Shown: positions 1 to 9,390 of the stretch, one piece after another
Position numbering within the stretch: position 1 is the first letter of the stretch
Layout of the letters: every line of letters begins with the position of its first letter
NCBI GenBank assembly: GCA_946811695.1
Contig: OX328123.1
Location: forward strand, 125,661,896-125,725,895
Direction of reading: 5' to 3'
DNA from: Gonocerus acuteangulatus
Taxonomy: Eukaryota > Arthropoda > Insecta > Hemiptera > Coreidae
DNA: 64,000 nucleotides
Translations under genes and position numbers: made by a program
Notes under the pieces: model-generated
The model's database searches: none
The model's input: the letters and a program-made list of their open reading frames with translations, nothing else
What the model was told of the DNA's origin: nothing

Positions 1-109
1 TTGTTTTCGAATATGGTGAACAATTATTTATTTTCTATTAAAAAATCGGCCATAAAATCTTTATAATAATTCAAGGAATCGAAAAATTCCTACCTACTTT
101 ACTAGTGAA

Positions 110-311
110 TGTCGTCGATGAAAATGCATAGTATGGAATGTGAAAAAAACGCATTTTTCACTTTCAATCTTACGGATTGCTGATGGACAGAAGGTTTTCG
201 GAATCTCCCGACTATTTGACTGTCCAAAAACAAAGTAATGAATACAAGTTTTTTCATTCTGGAAAGTGGCGATTTTCACATTCGATACTTTGCATTTGTA
301 TCGACGATATC
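110..311. mobile_element. MITE with ATCGTCGAT-type termini, copy 1
   Basis: The left end reads GTCGTCGATGAAAATGCATA and the right end reads inward as the complement of TTTGTATCGACGATAT, so the termini are imperfect inverted repeats. The interior contains ATTTGACTGTCCAAAAA. The same interior and termini recur at 59931-60190, which makes this a two-copy non-autonomous family. No coding capacity is visible. The superfamily is unknown. Confidence 0.6.
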
Positions 312-381
312 ATTGGGAAGCTGCAGTTAAAATTTGAAGTTGATCAGGCAAAAATTGAAGACGCCAGAGTATCGCCCGATT

Positions 382-486
382 TGAAAAAAAGTCCGACTCG
401 CAGGAACTTCGTTCATTACTAGTGTCATTAGTAAAAGAAGAGAAGCAGTTATTAGATTTTGATTTTTCGTCAAAAATATAAAATAA
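382..486 (+). mobile_element. Family A, isolated 5'-end fragment (variant A3)
   Basis: Begins with the family A terminal motif AAAAGTCCGACTCGCAGGAA but then diverges (TTCGTTCATTACTAGTG). It is followed within about 100 bp by a second family A start at 487. The stretch after the motif resembles the one after the copy at 49556, with shared GAAGCAG and AAAATATAAA. It is a truncated or internally deleted copy abutting a longer one. Confidence 0.55.
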
Positions 487-2703
487 AAAGTCCGACTCGC
501 AGGAACTGCATCATCTTAGCGCGGTTCCTGTTCATATCCCTATTGTCATTTGAAAAGCTTAGAATAGAAACAGATATTTTCCTCGGCCTTTGTTCAAAGG
601 GTTTTATGACTGGTCGGGTCCGCCAGACCCTAGAATCCTCTTCTACCGATACTTCATTTCATACGTTTCAATGAATTGGAAAATATCAAAATTATTCACA
701 TATTCCTGTGTTCTTTTACTATAGTTATAATTCTACAAATAAAATCAATTAAAAAATAAAATAAAAAACCAACAAAATAAAGTCAATTGAAAATATTCAA
801 AAGACGTCATCGAATCTCTTTCTCTTGGCAAGCTATATTTCTAACAATGAATTGTTTTTCTTATTTTACCTAATCTCTTTTATTGTCAAATACATTATCC
901 AACTTTAAGCAATTAAAAAATAACAAGGAATAAAAACAGACAAAAAGAACTGTTCGAATAAACGAAATCAATTACTTCAAAGTTTAGGCACTTATTTCTC
1001 CGATTGACATCGCTTATTCAAAACTTTATTCAGAATTTTTTGTTGTAGACCATTTAGTAAGCTTTCGAATGGTAACCTTTCGCTTCCCTAATTTTCAACC
1101 GTTTTCGAGATATTATTGAAAGTATACGAAGTGCCCAAAACTTTTCATTATTTTTAGCAACAGAAAATGGGTCTCATTTTACCTATCCTGTTTTACACAC
1201 AAATACATTTTCGTAACATAAAAAAATACAAAAATAAATAGCAATAAAAAACTAAGGGAAAGAGACAATAATTACAAAAAGAACGACAAAAACCCGTTCA
1301 TAAGACCTAAACAGACGTATTTGAAGTTTTAAGCACTTATTTCTTCGATCGATATCACCTAATCAAAAGTTTTTTCAGAATCTTTTTTGTAGAGAATTTA
1401 GAAAGCTTTCAAATAGTTTCCATCCACTGATCATAATTTCCCAACCGCGTTCGAGATATTGATGAAAGTAAACGAAGTTCCCAAAACTTTTCATGTCTGT
1501 TCATAAAATATTTTATTCTAACCCTTCCTCAACTCCAAACGTAACCAAAAGTTTAACATGTTAGTTTTGATGAAATTCAAACATGCAAAAAATGTTATAA
1601 CTGAATCCCATGATTGTAAGTACCAAAACCAAGCTAGTCTTTGTATTTGTGTCGGCAGATACCTGGGGTATATTTACAACTCTTGAGGATTAACTCGTAG
1701 CAGGTACATTTTTTGTGGACCCACAGGCAGTGAACGGACTCTCTATTCCCTCATAGTATCTAACCGGTGTGAAGTTGAATATTGTTTCTAATTATACGTA
1801 TCCTGTTTTATTGACAAATACATTTGACTACTATAAGCAATTACAAACACTAGGGAACATGCCAAAGAACTCGGAGTAGGAGCCTTGACAGTTTCAAGTC
1901 ATTTGAAGGAAATCGGCAAATCCAAAACTGACATTTCATACGGTACAGCCTGATATATTTCTAGTGATGAATTGTTTTTCTTATTTTTATTAATCCGTTT
2001 TATTGTCAAATACATTATCCAACTATAAGAAATGACAAAATAACAAGGAATAAAAACAAAAAAGAAGAACCGTTCAAATAAACGAAATCAATTACTTCAA
2101 AGTTTAAGCACGTATTTCTCTGATTGACATCGTCTAATCAAAAATTGTTTCTGAATCTTTTTTGTAGAACATTTAGTAAGCTTTCGCATGGTAACCCTCC
2201 GTTTGCCAATATTTCAAACAGTTTTCGAGATATTAGGGAAGGTATACGAAGTTCCCAAAACTTTTCATGTCTGTTAATAAAATATTTTATTTTAATCCTT
2301 CCTTAACTCCAAACGTAACCAAAATTTCAACATATTAGTTTTAATGATAGTAGAACATGTAGAAAATGTTTCAACTGAATCCTATGATTCTAAGTACCCA
2401 AACCAAAAACGGTATTCAAAAAATATTTTTCCAATTTTCTCGAAAACGGTTAAAGCTATCGTCTTGAAAATGGTTTCATTCGTTTTCCTAGCCCAGGAAT
2501 CATATAAAACGAGTACTTAGAAGCTTATGAACTCAAAAACGTAAGCGTTACGATTTTTTTTGCGCGAATTTCGCCCCAAACGCCATCTTCCAGTAGGCCG
2601 ATTTTGCTGGTTAACGAACTTGACCTTTCAAATTGGACGAAGGATTTTTGTACCAAATTTCATCAAAATCGGACCATTCGTCTTCTAGCTAGAGAGCGAA
2701 CAG

Positions 2704-2794
<91 letters not shown>

Positions 2795-2940
2795 AATTTG
2801 AACCACCGTTATTTTCGGTCTCTAGGGGTTCTGAAACGCGAAATTTTCTAGCCGGCACTTCCGGATTGTTTCATTGTATGAACCCTATAAGCGGGGTTCC
2901 TCCCTATGGGGGAAGGAGGAACCGCGCTAAAACGCTATTC
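487..2940 (+). mobile_element. Family A element, longest copy
   Basis: Runs from GTCCGACTCGCAGGAACTGC through CTTAGCGCGGTTCC to a GC-rich hairpin ending GGAACCGCGCTAA. Inside, a module of about 190 bp (from CACTTATTTCTCCGATTGAC to AAGTTCCCAAAACTTTTCAT) occurs three times, near 960-1145, 1300-1490 and 2060-2275. It is followed by GTTAACGAACTTGACCTTTC, a (TA)n tract at 2708-2793, and AATTTGAACCACCG before the hairpin at 2890-2938. No open reading frame of transposase type is present, so the element is non-autonomous. Structure suggests a Helentron/DINE-like element, by inference only. Confidence 0.65.
2708..2793. repeat. (TA)n microsatellite inside family A
   Basis: About 85 bp of nearly perfect TA dinucleotides with one TACA interruption, flanked by GAACAGACAAA and CAAATTTGAACC. 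Those flanks recur at other copies, so the tract is an integral component of the element rather than an independent locus. Confidence 0.95.
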
Positions 2941-3226
2941 GAAAACTATTTTTCTAATTTTCTCGAAAACGGTTAAAGCTATCGCCTTGGAAATGGTTTC
3001 ACTCGTTTTCCTAGCCCAAGAAGCCTATAAAACGAGTACTCACAAGCTTATGAAGTCAAAAACGTAAGCGTTACGATTTTTTTTGCGCGAATTTCGCCCC
3101 AAACGCCATCTTCCAGTGGGCGGATTTTGCTGGTTAACGAACTTGACCTTTCAAATTGGACGACGGATTTTTGTACCAAATTTCATCACAATCGGACCAT
3201 TAGGGAAGCCAGAAATGAGCGAACAG

Positions 3227-3303
<77 letters not shown>

Positions 3304-3444
3304 AATTTGAACCACCGTTATTTTCGGTTTCTAGGGGTTCTGAAACGCGAAATTTTCTAGTCGGCACTTTCGGATTGTTTCATTGTATCAATCTTATAAG
3401 CGGGGTTCCTCCCTATGGGGGAGGGAGGAACCGCGCTAATAAAA
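2941..3444 (+). mobile_element. Family A, tandem duplicate of the 3' half
   Basis: Starts directly after the hairpin of the previous copy with CTATTCGAAAACTATTTTTC. It repeats the last 500 bp of family A, including a second (TA)n tract (3230-3300) and a second hairpin ending GAGGAACCGCGCTAA. The unit is collinear with about 2410-2940. This is a head-to-tail partial tandem copy. Confidence 0.65.
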
Positions 3445-3540
3445 TCGAAGAAGGAAAATTTAAGGCGTCACAACAGGAAGCTGACAGTATCCTAAGTGGA
3501 AATCACTCCATTTTCTGTCACAACGTTCGCTCTTGGAAAC

Positions 3541-3799
3541 GGGCGTATATAAGGGGGGCTGCAGCCCCCCCACCGAAATTTTGATTTTATCGGTAAAAAT
3601 GTCATAAAACCCTTAAAAATAAATTCAATAAGATCATTTAGTTCATAAACAATATTCTATTATGGATGTAATAGCATTTTAGTTGGCTAAAACTCTTCCA
3701 AGGTCAAAATTTTTAGTATTCCATACACCGGAAATGGTCTGAGCCTCCCCCCCAAATTTTCCCAGCCCCCTCCGAAATTATTTTCTATATACGCCCATG
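3541..3799 (+). mobile_element. MITE with GGGCGTATATA termini, copy 1
   Basis: The left end GGGCGTATATAAGGGGGG and the right end CTATATACGCCCATG are inverted repeats. Subterminal G/C runs (GGGGGCTGCAGCCCCC) fold on themselves. The interior AAATTTTGATTTTATCGG and AATAAGATCATTTAG is shared with copies at 4180, 54789 and 55283. Non-coding. Confidence 0.75.
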
Positions 3800-4179
3800 T
3801 TCGAGCAAATATATTTTCGGGGTTTCTTTTCCAAATTTGATTTACAGTGAAATGAAATTATCAATATAACTATTTAGGGAAAAGTTTGGAAGAAGGTCTT
3901 ATTCTGCGTCAGTTTTCTTCCGTTCCTAAAACATCGACGGAAACTAAGTGACAAAGAGAGATTCTTCTGCGTTCGTTTGAAATTAGCTCTAACATCAGAT
4001 GTATTAGGCAGTTAAACTGAAGTCAGTTCTTCGGTAACATTTCAGCCCTGCAGTTGGTCGCGCCATCATTCGTTTCTGAATTGTCTTTTGCTTTATTAAA
4101 TTTTGTTAATTGTAAGTGACTTTTTCCATGTGCCTCTTTGGGTTTAAAAACTGTATTATTTAGGAGTCTATTCTCACTA

Positions 4180-4418
4180 GCGTATATAGAAAATAATTTC
4201 GGTGGGGGGGGGAGCTGGTAGCGCCTAGGTATTTAGGATGTTGGGAAATTTTAAAATATTTTAGTGTAAAATGGTGAGATTTATGGTCCTCTGGACATCT
4301 AGTAGACCAGGGAAAATGTAGAAGACATTTTTCGTTTTTATAGGCTTTTTTTTTTACATGAAAAGTTCTCACCAAAACAAAATTGGGGTGGGCGCAGCCA
4401 CCCCTATGTACGCCCATG
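4180..4418 (-). mobile_element. MITE with GGGCGTATATA termini, copy 2
   Basis: Left end GCGTATATAGAAAATAATTT is the reverse of copy 1's right end, and the right end TACGCCCATG closes the inverted repeat. The interior is diverged or shortened relative to copies 1 and 4. The gap 3800-4179 between copies holds no recognisable gene. Confidence 0.6.
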
Positions 4419-4584
4419 TCCATTCTCTCTAGCACGGGGAAAGACATTGGAAATGCGGAAAATGACGCTATTCCTGCGAACTGGATTCCTGTTGTTAGAT
4501 CTATTTACTGTTGTACCTTACATTTGTTTATGCCAGTTCGGATTAACCAACAATCCAATCTTCCTGGGAATATTTTTGGAGTGG

Positions 4585-4754
4585 GCCAACGGCCATAGCC
4601 ACGTTGAATACACCGGTTCCCATAGATCACCGAAGTTAAGCAAGGTCGGGCGTGGTCAGTACCTGAATGGGTGACCGACCACGTGCTGTTGGCATTATAA
4701 AAGGGCGGCAACCTATAGATAGCCCGGCGCTAATGGCCAAGATGTAGATGCGCC

Positions 4755-4823
<69 letters not shown>
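4585..4823 (+). mobile_element. 5S rRNA-derived SINE, copy 1 (67-A tail)
   Basis: Bases 4585-4693 match 5S rRNA from GCCAAC to GTTGGC, including the internal promoter regions GAAGTTAAGCA and GTACCTGAATGGGTGACC. The 3' part of the 5S is shortened (GGGTGACCGACCACGTGCTG), so it is 109 nt instead of about 120 and not a functional 5S gene. A body of about 63 nt follows (GGCGGCAACC, GCCCGGCGCTAAT, GATGCGCCG), then 67 consecutive A. Flanks TTTTGGAGTGGG (4574-4585) and TTTTGAAGTGGG (4824-4835) form a 12-bp target duplication with one mismatch. This is the structure of a SINE3-type retroposon. Confidence 0.9.
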
Positions 4824-4827
<4 letters not shown>

Positions 4828-4835
4828 GAAGTGGG

Positions 4836-5733
4836 AACATTAAAGGAAGAGGAATTTGTCTCAGAAGAACCACAGGGGTTTTTCAAGTTTGTCAAAAATC
4901 AATCTTTTCGAAGAAGAAGATTTGTAAATTATTTTGTTTCAACAATTGTAAAAAACTGTTTAAAAATTCATTATCTTATATTTATTTATTGAGTCCCGTT
5001 ACGTTGGATCACTTTTTTTGTTTTATGTGGTTTTTGGATTTTTTCTGAAATAGAATAGGTAGCATTTTTCGACTTTAATGGATTATTTACACATTGATAC
5101 ACTAAGGCCAACATTTAAATGATGTGAACAGTCTAATAAAATGTAATTTTTAATATAATGAACAGTATTTAATTATAATAATAATTAATTACGAATACTA
5201 AGAAAAATATAAAAGAAACTAGTAAGTATGTGAGTGAAGAAGGACTAACTCAAGAAGCTGTATGGAGTCCAGCATGGATGGAGTGGGTAGGGAGTGCGGG
5301 ACTGGGTATCAGGAGCAGAGCGTTGCTTCTTATGGGAGGAGGTACTATCGATTGCCTGAGGATGTGTGTGCTGGAAACATATTAGGCTCTTGCCTTCTCC
5401 TCATCTCCTAATACCATATGTGGCAAATAGTAACTGGTATGAGTTGGTCGACTCCCCCCCCCCCCTTCAACATACATGGGGTTCCCTTCCGCCACAATAT
5501 CACACGGCTTGGAGATTGATTATATAGTAGGGGGCGCTTGCAGATTTTTTTAAAACCTACCACTAGGGTATCATTCACATAATTTTTTGTTGTTGCCTCT
5601 TAGGCGCACAGTATGTTTTTTTTTCCTGTTTTGGATTATTGGTTATCAATAAAAAAGAGTTACTACTGATTTAGCTCGAGTGCTGCATTTTTTTTTGTAA
5701 GTTATTTTATATTTTATTCATCTTGTAAATTCA
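4836..5733. other. No gene recognised
   Basis: AT-rich sequence with a 9-10 base C run near 5455 and no open frame above 60 codons with recognisable content. A less AT-rich patch at 5230-5420 looks unlike its surroundings but matches nothing I know. Confidence 0.5.
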
Positions 5734-5889
5734 TAGCGCGGTTCCTCCCTCCCTCTCTAGGGAGGAACCCCGCTCACCTCATGACGCAATCCGCAAGTGC
5801 CGTATAGAAAACATTTTGTGTTTCAGAACCTATAGATCTCGAAAATAACGGTGGTTCAAATTTGTATGTATAATATACATACGATGATA

Positions 5890-5940
<51 letters not shown>
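5734..5940 (-). mobile_element. Family A, hairpin end plus (TA)n tract
   Basis: Starts TAGCGCGGTTCCTCCCT and folds on AGGGAGGAACCCCGCT. Then come ATGACGCAATCCGCAAGTGC, AACGGTGGTTCAAATTTG and a (TA)n tract ending at 5940. This is the terminal 200 bp of family A in reverse orientation; the body beyond the microsatellite is missing. Confidence 0.7.
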
Positions 5941-5942
<2 letters not shown>

Positions 5943-6369
5943 AAGTAATTTCATCTTAGGATACAACCAGTTTCCTGATGTGGAGCTTAAAATCTTAATT
6001 ACTTTAATTATAATTATACTTTAAATTATAATGATTAGTAATTATTTATTAGTAGTTGCCACTTTTTCTCAAATTATATATATTTTTTTTTTGTGGTATG
6101 ATTATCTATTATAATTTATTTATTAATATTATCATATTTGTTTTTAAAGCTGACGTTTCCATATAGGCTTAATTTCGTTTTTTTCGAGGTTGGTTTCGAT
6201 CATTTTTGATATTTGTAGTCGGGGTCACCACTTCAGTGAACGGGTAGCGGGATAAAACTTGGTAAAATAAAAGTTCACTATAATGATAACACTCTGCGGA
6301 CGAAATAAAAATAAGATAAAGATAAATGATAAAAAAAAAACTGGTAACAAATTTTGGTATTTATTATTC

Positions 6370-6515
6370 CCCCATCAAACGGTTGAAAGAGTTCGTTAAC
6401 CATAAAAATCGGTCCATCTGGTGGTGGGGAGGAGGGTTACTCCGGCGCTAAAGTAGTTATTTGCCAATACCAGCCGTAATTTTTGTTATATTTCAACGAA
6501 ACTCTGTATTCCTTC
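6370..6515 (+). repeat. Interspersed repeat E, copy 1
   Basis: Contains GAGTTCGTTAACCA, GGGTTACTCCGG, ATACCAGCCGTA and TTTCAACGAAA in this order. The same words occur in the same order on the opposite strand at 52845-52985. Two diverged copies of one unidentified repeat. The stretch 5941-6369 has nothing recognisable. Confidence 0.5.
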
Positions 6516-6684
6516 TGGTCAACTGAAGAGAAAAATGTGTTCTAAAAGAAACTGAATTGGTTCATTAGGAGAGGGGGTTCATTAAGTAAACATTAATTTA
6601 TGTTATCAGACACTCTTTAGTAGTTCATACAAAAATGTCTTATTCAGGATTTATCTATTTCGGTCCCAACTCGTGCTTTTGGGA

Positions 6685-6957
6685 TTAAATAGAGGTGTGG
6701 CAGCTAGGGGGTGTGATGTAAGCCAGCTGCTGTTGAACCGGGCTCTTCTCCATCGCCTGTAAATCCGATTCACGTGCCTTGCCATGTGCTATCTCTATGT
6801 GTGATGCGCGCCGAATTCTCTCTTCCCGCCTGATCGCTTTATTGGTGACGTGAGGGACTACCTTACCTAACATCAGTCTCTCCGAACGTGTGCTCTCTGC
6901 ATAACTCACGGGGACCAAGTCGATTCTATTTTCAGGAATTATTTCAACTAATAACAA
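6685..6957 (-). other. Unidentified 90-codon open frame
   Basis: Encodes a charged, low-repeat peptide (for example HVTNKAIRREERIRRASHIE) with balanced composition, unlike the AT-rich shadow frames around it. No domain is recognised, no signal or membrane segment, and no paralogue in the window. It may be a piece of a decayed mobile-element protein or simply a chance frame. Confidence 0.25.
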
Positions 6958-7271
6958 TATCCTATTCTTTTTTTTCTTATTTTTACAGAACCCCTATTTG
7001 GCTGAAAAACTACATCCTTGATATTAAACGGCAATCATACAATTTCGAAATTTGTTATTAAATACCGCATGAACTTACTTATTAAATACCTTAGGCTGTT
7101 AGAGATTATTTTTATTTGTACAAAACACTAATAAACGACATTTTTGTGAGCTTAAATTTTATTTAATACAATTTTTTTTTAACTTCATAAACTTAAGATT
7201 GTAGCAAAAATAACAGGTACACAAAATAAAAATTGATCTTTTCCAAAGACACATTACTTATATGCTTATAT

Positions 7272-8707
7272 AAAGTGTTGTAAAATACCCGGGTATTTAT
7301 TCTTCGGGGTAAATACCCAATTTCATAAATACCTGGGTATTTAAGGTATTTAACTAAACCGCGACTTAGTAATCAAATATTGTAAAATGTCATGGATCTT
7401 GCCAGTTTAGAGCTATTGCAACCCTGAGAAACTATTGAAACAATAATAAATTATAAAATAGGATCACTGAGAGGTTAATAAATAATAAATTATTACCTGA
7501 AAATTTGCCATGGACCTTCCGACTACCAATAAAACAAGTTGTTTGCCTAAATTTGATACATAGAATTAGTGAATATTTGCTTATTCGCTAATTCTTTATT
7601 TTTGAGCAAAGGGTCATTTAACTACTGTACTGCATTCACAAAAATGTAGCCTCAGCAAAAACTTTGGACTAGGATTATCTCAATTTCTCAAAACACAAAT
7701 TAAGTTACCTATTCATTGATCAAAACACATGTACCTTTCAAGCCTCTCCACCATAACATGGGACTTATTTTATTATTTTCTTTGTCATTGTCATCAAGAC
7801 CTTCCCAAACAAAGGATCTTTGCCATAATCCCTTTTGGTCCCTATAGCCAGCTATGTCTTTCCGAAGATCACCTGATTTCAATCCCATGCTTCTGCCTAA
7901 CTCACACACAAAACAAATGGAAGAGTTCAACAAGTCTGCAGCAAGATGTGCGTTTCCAACACCAAACTGAATGCGTTTATCCTATTTAGTAAGCACAAGT
8001 TTTTCCTCCGTTTTTTGAAGAGAAGATTTTGGGATTTCTTGTTGAAGAGTTTTCAGTAATTTTTAAATCTCTTATGAACTGTGTGGATCAAAGGGGCATT
8101 TAACTGAATAGCAGTGATAAGTTCAACAATTGGATCAAGGATGTTAACTAGTTTCCAAACTCGGACCCAAAATACTCTGTCATCAAGAAGCTACCTTTTC
8201 ATTTCTGGATTTCCGCTTACTGGAATGTTGTTACTACTGTATGAGCATAATTTGAAATAATATTAATAAGGAACACAAACCACTTAAAATGGTTTTGAAC
8301 TATTATAATAAACATTGAAAATGATTTTGACCCTTTTTTTAAATTTAAATAAGTCCTTAATAATTGAATAGGCTTCATTAAAACCTTTTTAAAATTAATT
8401 AACATTCTCCACTGTAAAAGTAATCATGAAAATTCATAGATATACATTAAGTTGTAAATACCAGGACCGACTTTTAACTGTCTTTAAAATATTACTGGGT
8501 AAGTATTAATTTTTATTAAGTTTTTATGATCGAATGGGTAAGTTTCAGTCCTTGTTTGCACCAAAAAATATTCAAAGAGGTTCTATCAAGCTCAACAACT
8601 GAAAATACCCACTTTTTGGGTATTTACCTTCCCTGTGGGTAAATACTCGGGTAAATACCCAATTTATATTTACCTACCCACTGGGTATTTACCCACCCCA
8701 CATCTCT
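7272..8707 (-). mobile_element. hAT-like element with 8-9 bp target duplication
   Basis: GCTTATATA occurs immediately left (7264-7272) and right (8708-8716), an 8-9 bp duplication typical of hAT insertion. The right terminus reads outward as AGAGATGTGGGGTGGG and the left as AAAGTGTTG, a weak inverted repeat. Both ends carry several GGGTATTTACCC-type palindromic words (left 7288-7345, right 8616-8695). A minus-strand frame at 7709-7933 includes SPMLWW, which resembles the region before the hAT C-terminal dimerisation block, but stops interrupt it. Classification rests mainly on the duplication and ends. Confidence 0.6.
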
Positions 8708-9034
8708 GCTTATATATTTCGACACGCTGAATCCGGATCCGGGGTCCGGTTCAGTCCAGCCTCAGGTTGAAGGGCATTTGAAGGTCAAATTTCGTATGAA
8801 TTCGTTAAAGAAGAAATAACTAGAGCTTCCCTGGTTTTGAGGGTTGATGAATTCGAGTACGGTTCTGTTTCATCCCATCGGCGCTAAATCAAGATCATTT
8901 CAATGGTGCCGACTACGGTACACAGCGGCTTGGTGGTAATTTCCTTCATCGCGTCGTCCAATCAACTTTTATAGTCAAAATATTAACTTGAAAAATTTAA
9001 TATTTTAAATTTTTTGTTAATAAAGATATCTTAC

Positions 9035-9194
9035 CTGACAAGTTTAATGCATTTCGAATCTCCTTCCATAGTATATTGGCTATGATAGTATTTTTAAAAT
9101 CACTATGACTGCCATTCCATAGACATGTGCTACTTTGCAGTTTTGAAATTAAAAGCTCACATTCACTATCAGCCAACATTCTCATTTCTTCCAT
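9035..9194 (-). CDS. Probable MADF-domain exon (fragment)
   Basis: On the minus strand a frame starts MEEMRMLADSECELLISKLQ and continues with CLWNGSHSDFKN and LWKEIRNALNLSG. This fits the first two-thirds of a MADF domain: a leucine-rich helix, an LW followed by a YKN-like segment (here FKN), then a W-x-x-I helix. MADF domains bind DNA and are common in insects, both in host regulators and as the partner protein of PIF/Harbinger transposons. The frame ends at a good splice donor (TGTCAG/GTAAG), so the rest would be in another exon, which I could not find. The open frame continues upstream to 9353, but that part lies partly in a MITE and is probably not coding. Host gene or transposon origin cannot be decided here. 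Confidence 0.5.
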
Positions 9195-9244
9195 GTTCAC
9201 TAGACAAAAACTTGAACACAACTGAGAGCGGCGAGCAAAATTAA

Positions 9245-9387
9245 TGCCTGGGCTGAGCGGCAAGCGGCGCTTCTGTGCCACTGAGGTCTCTTGTAGCCAG
9301 TCCTCCCCTATTCCTACTGCATTCCTACTTAAAATTAATGTAAGCTGCGCCACTCTGGCGCTTGCCGCTCGTATCGTACCCGAGGCC
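9245..9387. mobile_element. Harbinger-like MITE, 143 bp
   Basis: The two ends share GAGCGGCAAGCG in inverted orientation (near 9254-9265 and 9360-9371), with related outer bases TGCCTGGG and GGCCTCGGG. TAA flanks both sides (9242-9244 and 9388-9390), the 3-bp duplication typical of PIF/Harbinger. It lies about 50 bp upstream of the first methionine of the MADF-like exon. Confidence 0.65.
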
Positions 9388-9390
9388 TAA

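Noticed and set aside
2604..3360. Open frames ending in long alternating I-Y runs
   Set aside because: They are translations of (TA)n microsatellites inside family A; the same applies to frames at 15061, 15633, 25071, 26265, 39176, 43541, 50117 and 57011.
4585..4693. A genuine 5S rRNA gene
   Set aside because: The 3' part is shortened, a SINE body and poly-A follow, and target duplications flank the whole unit; the same holds for 10738 and 39610.
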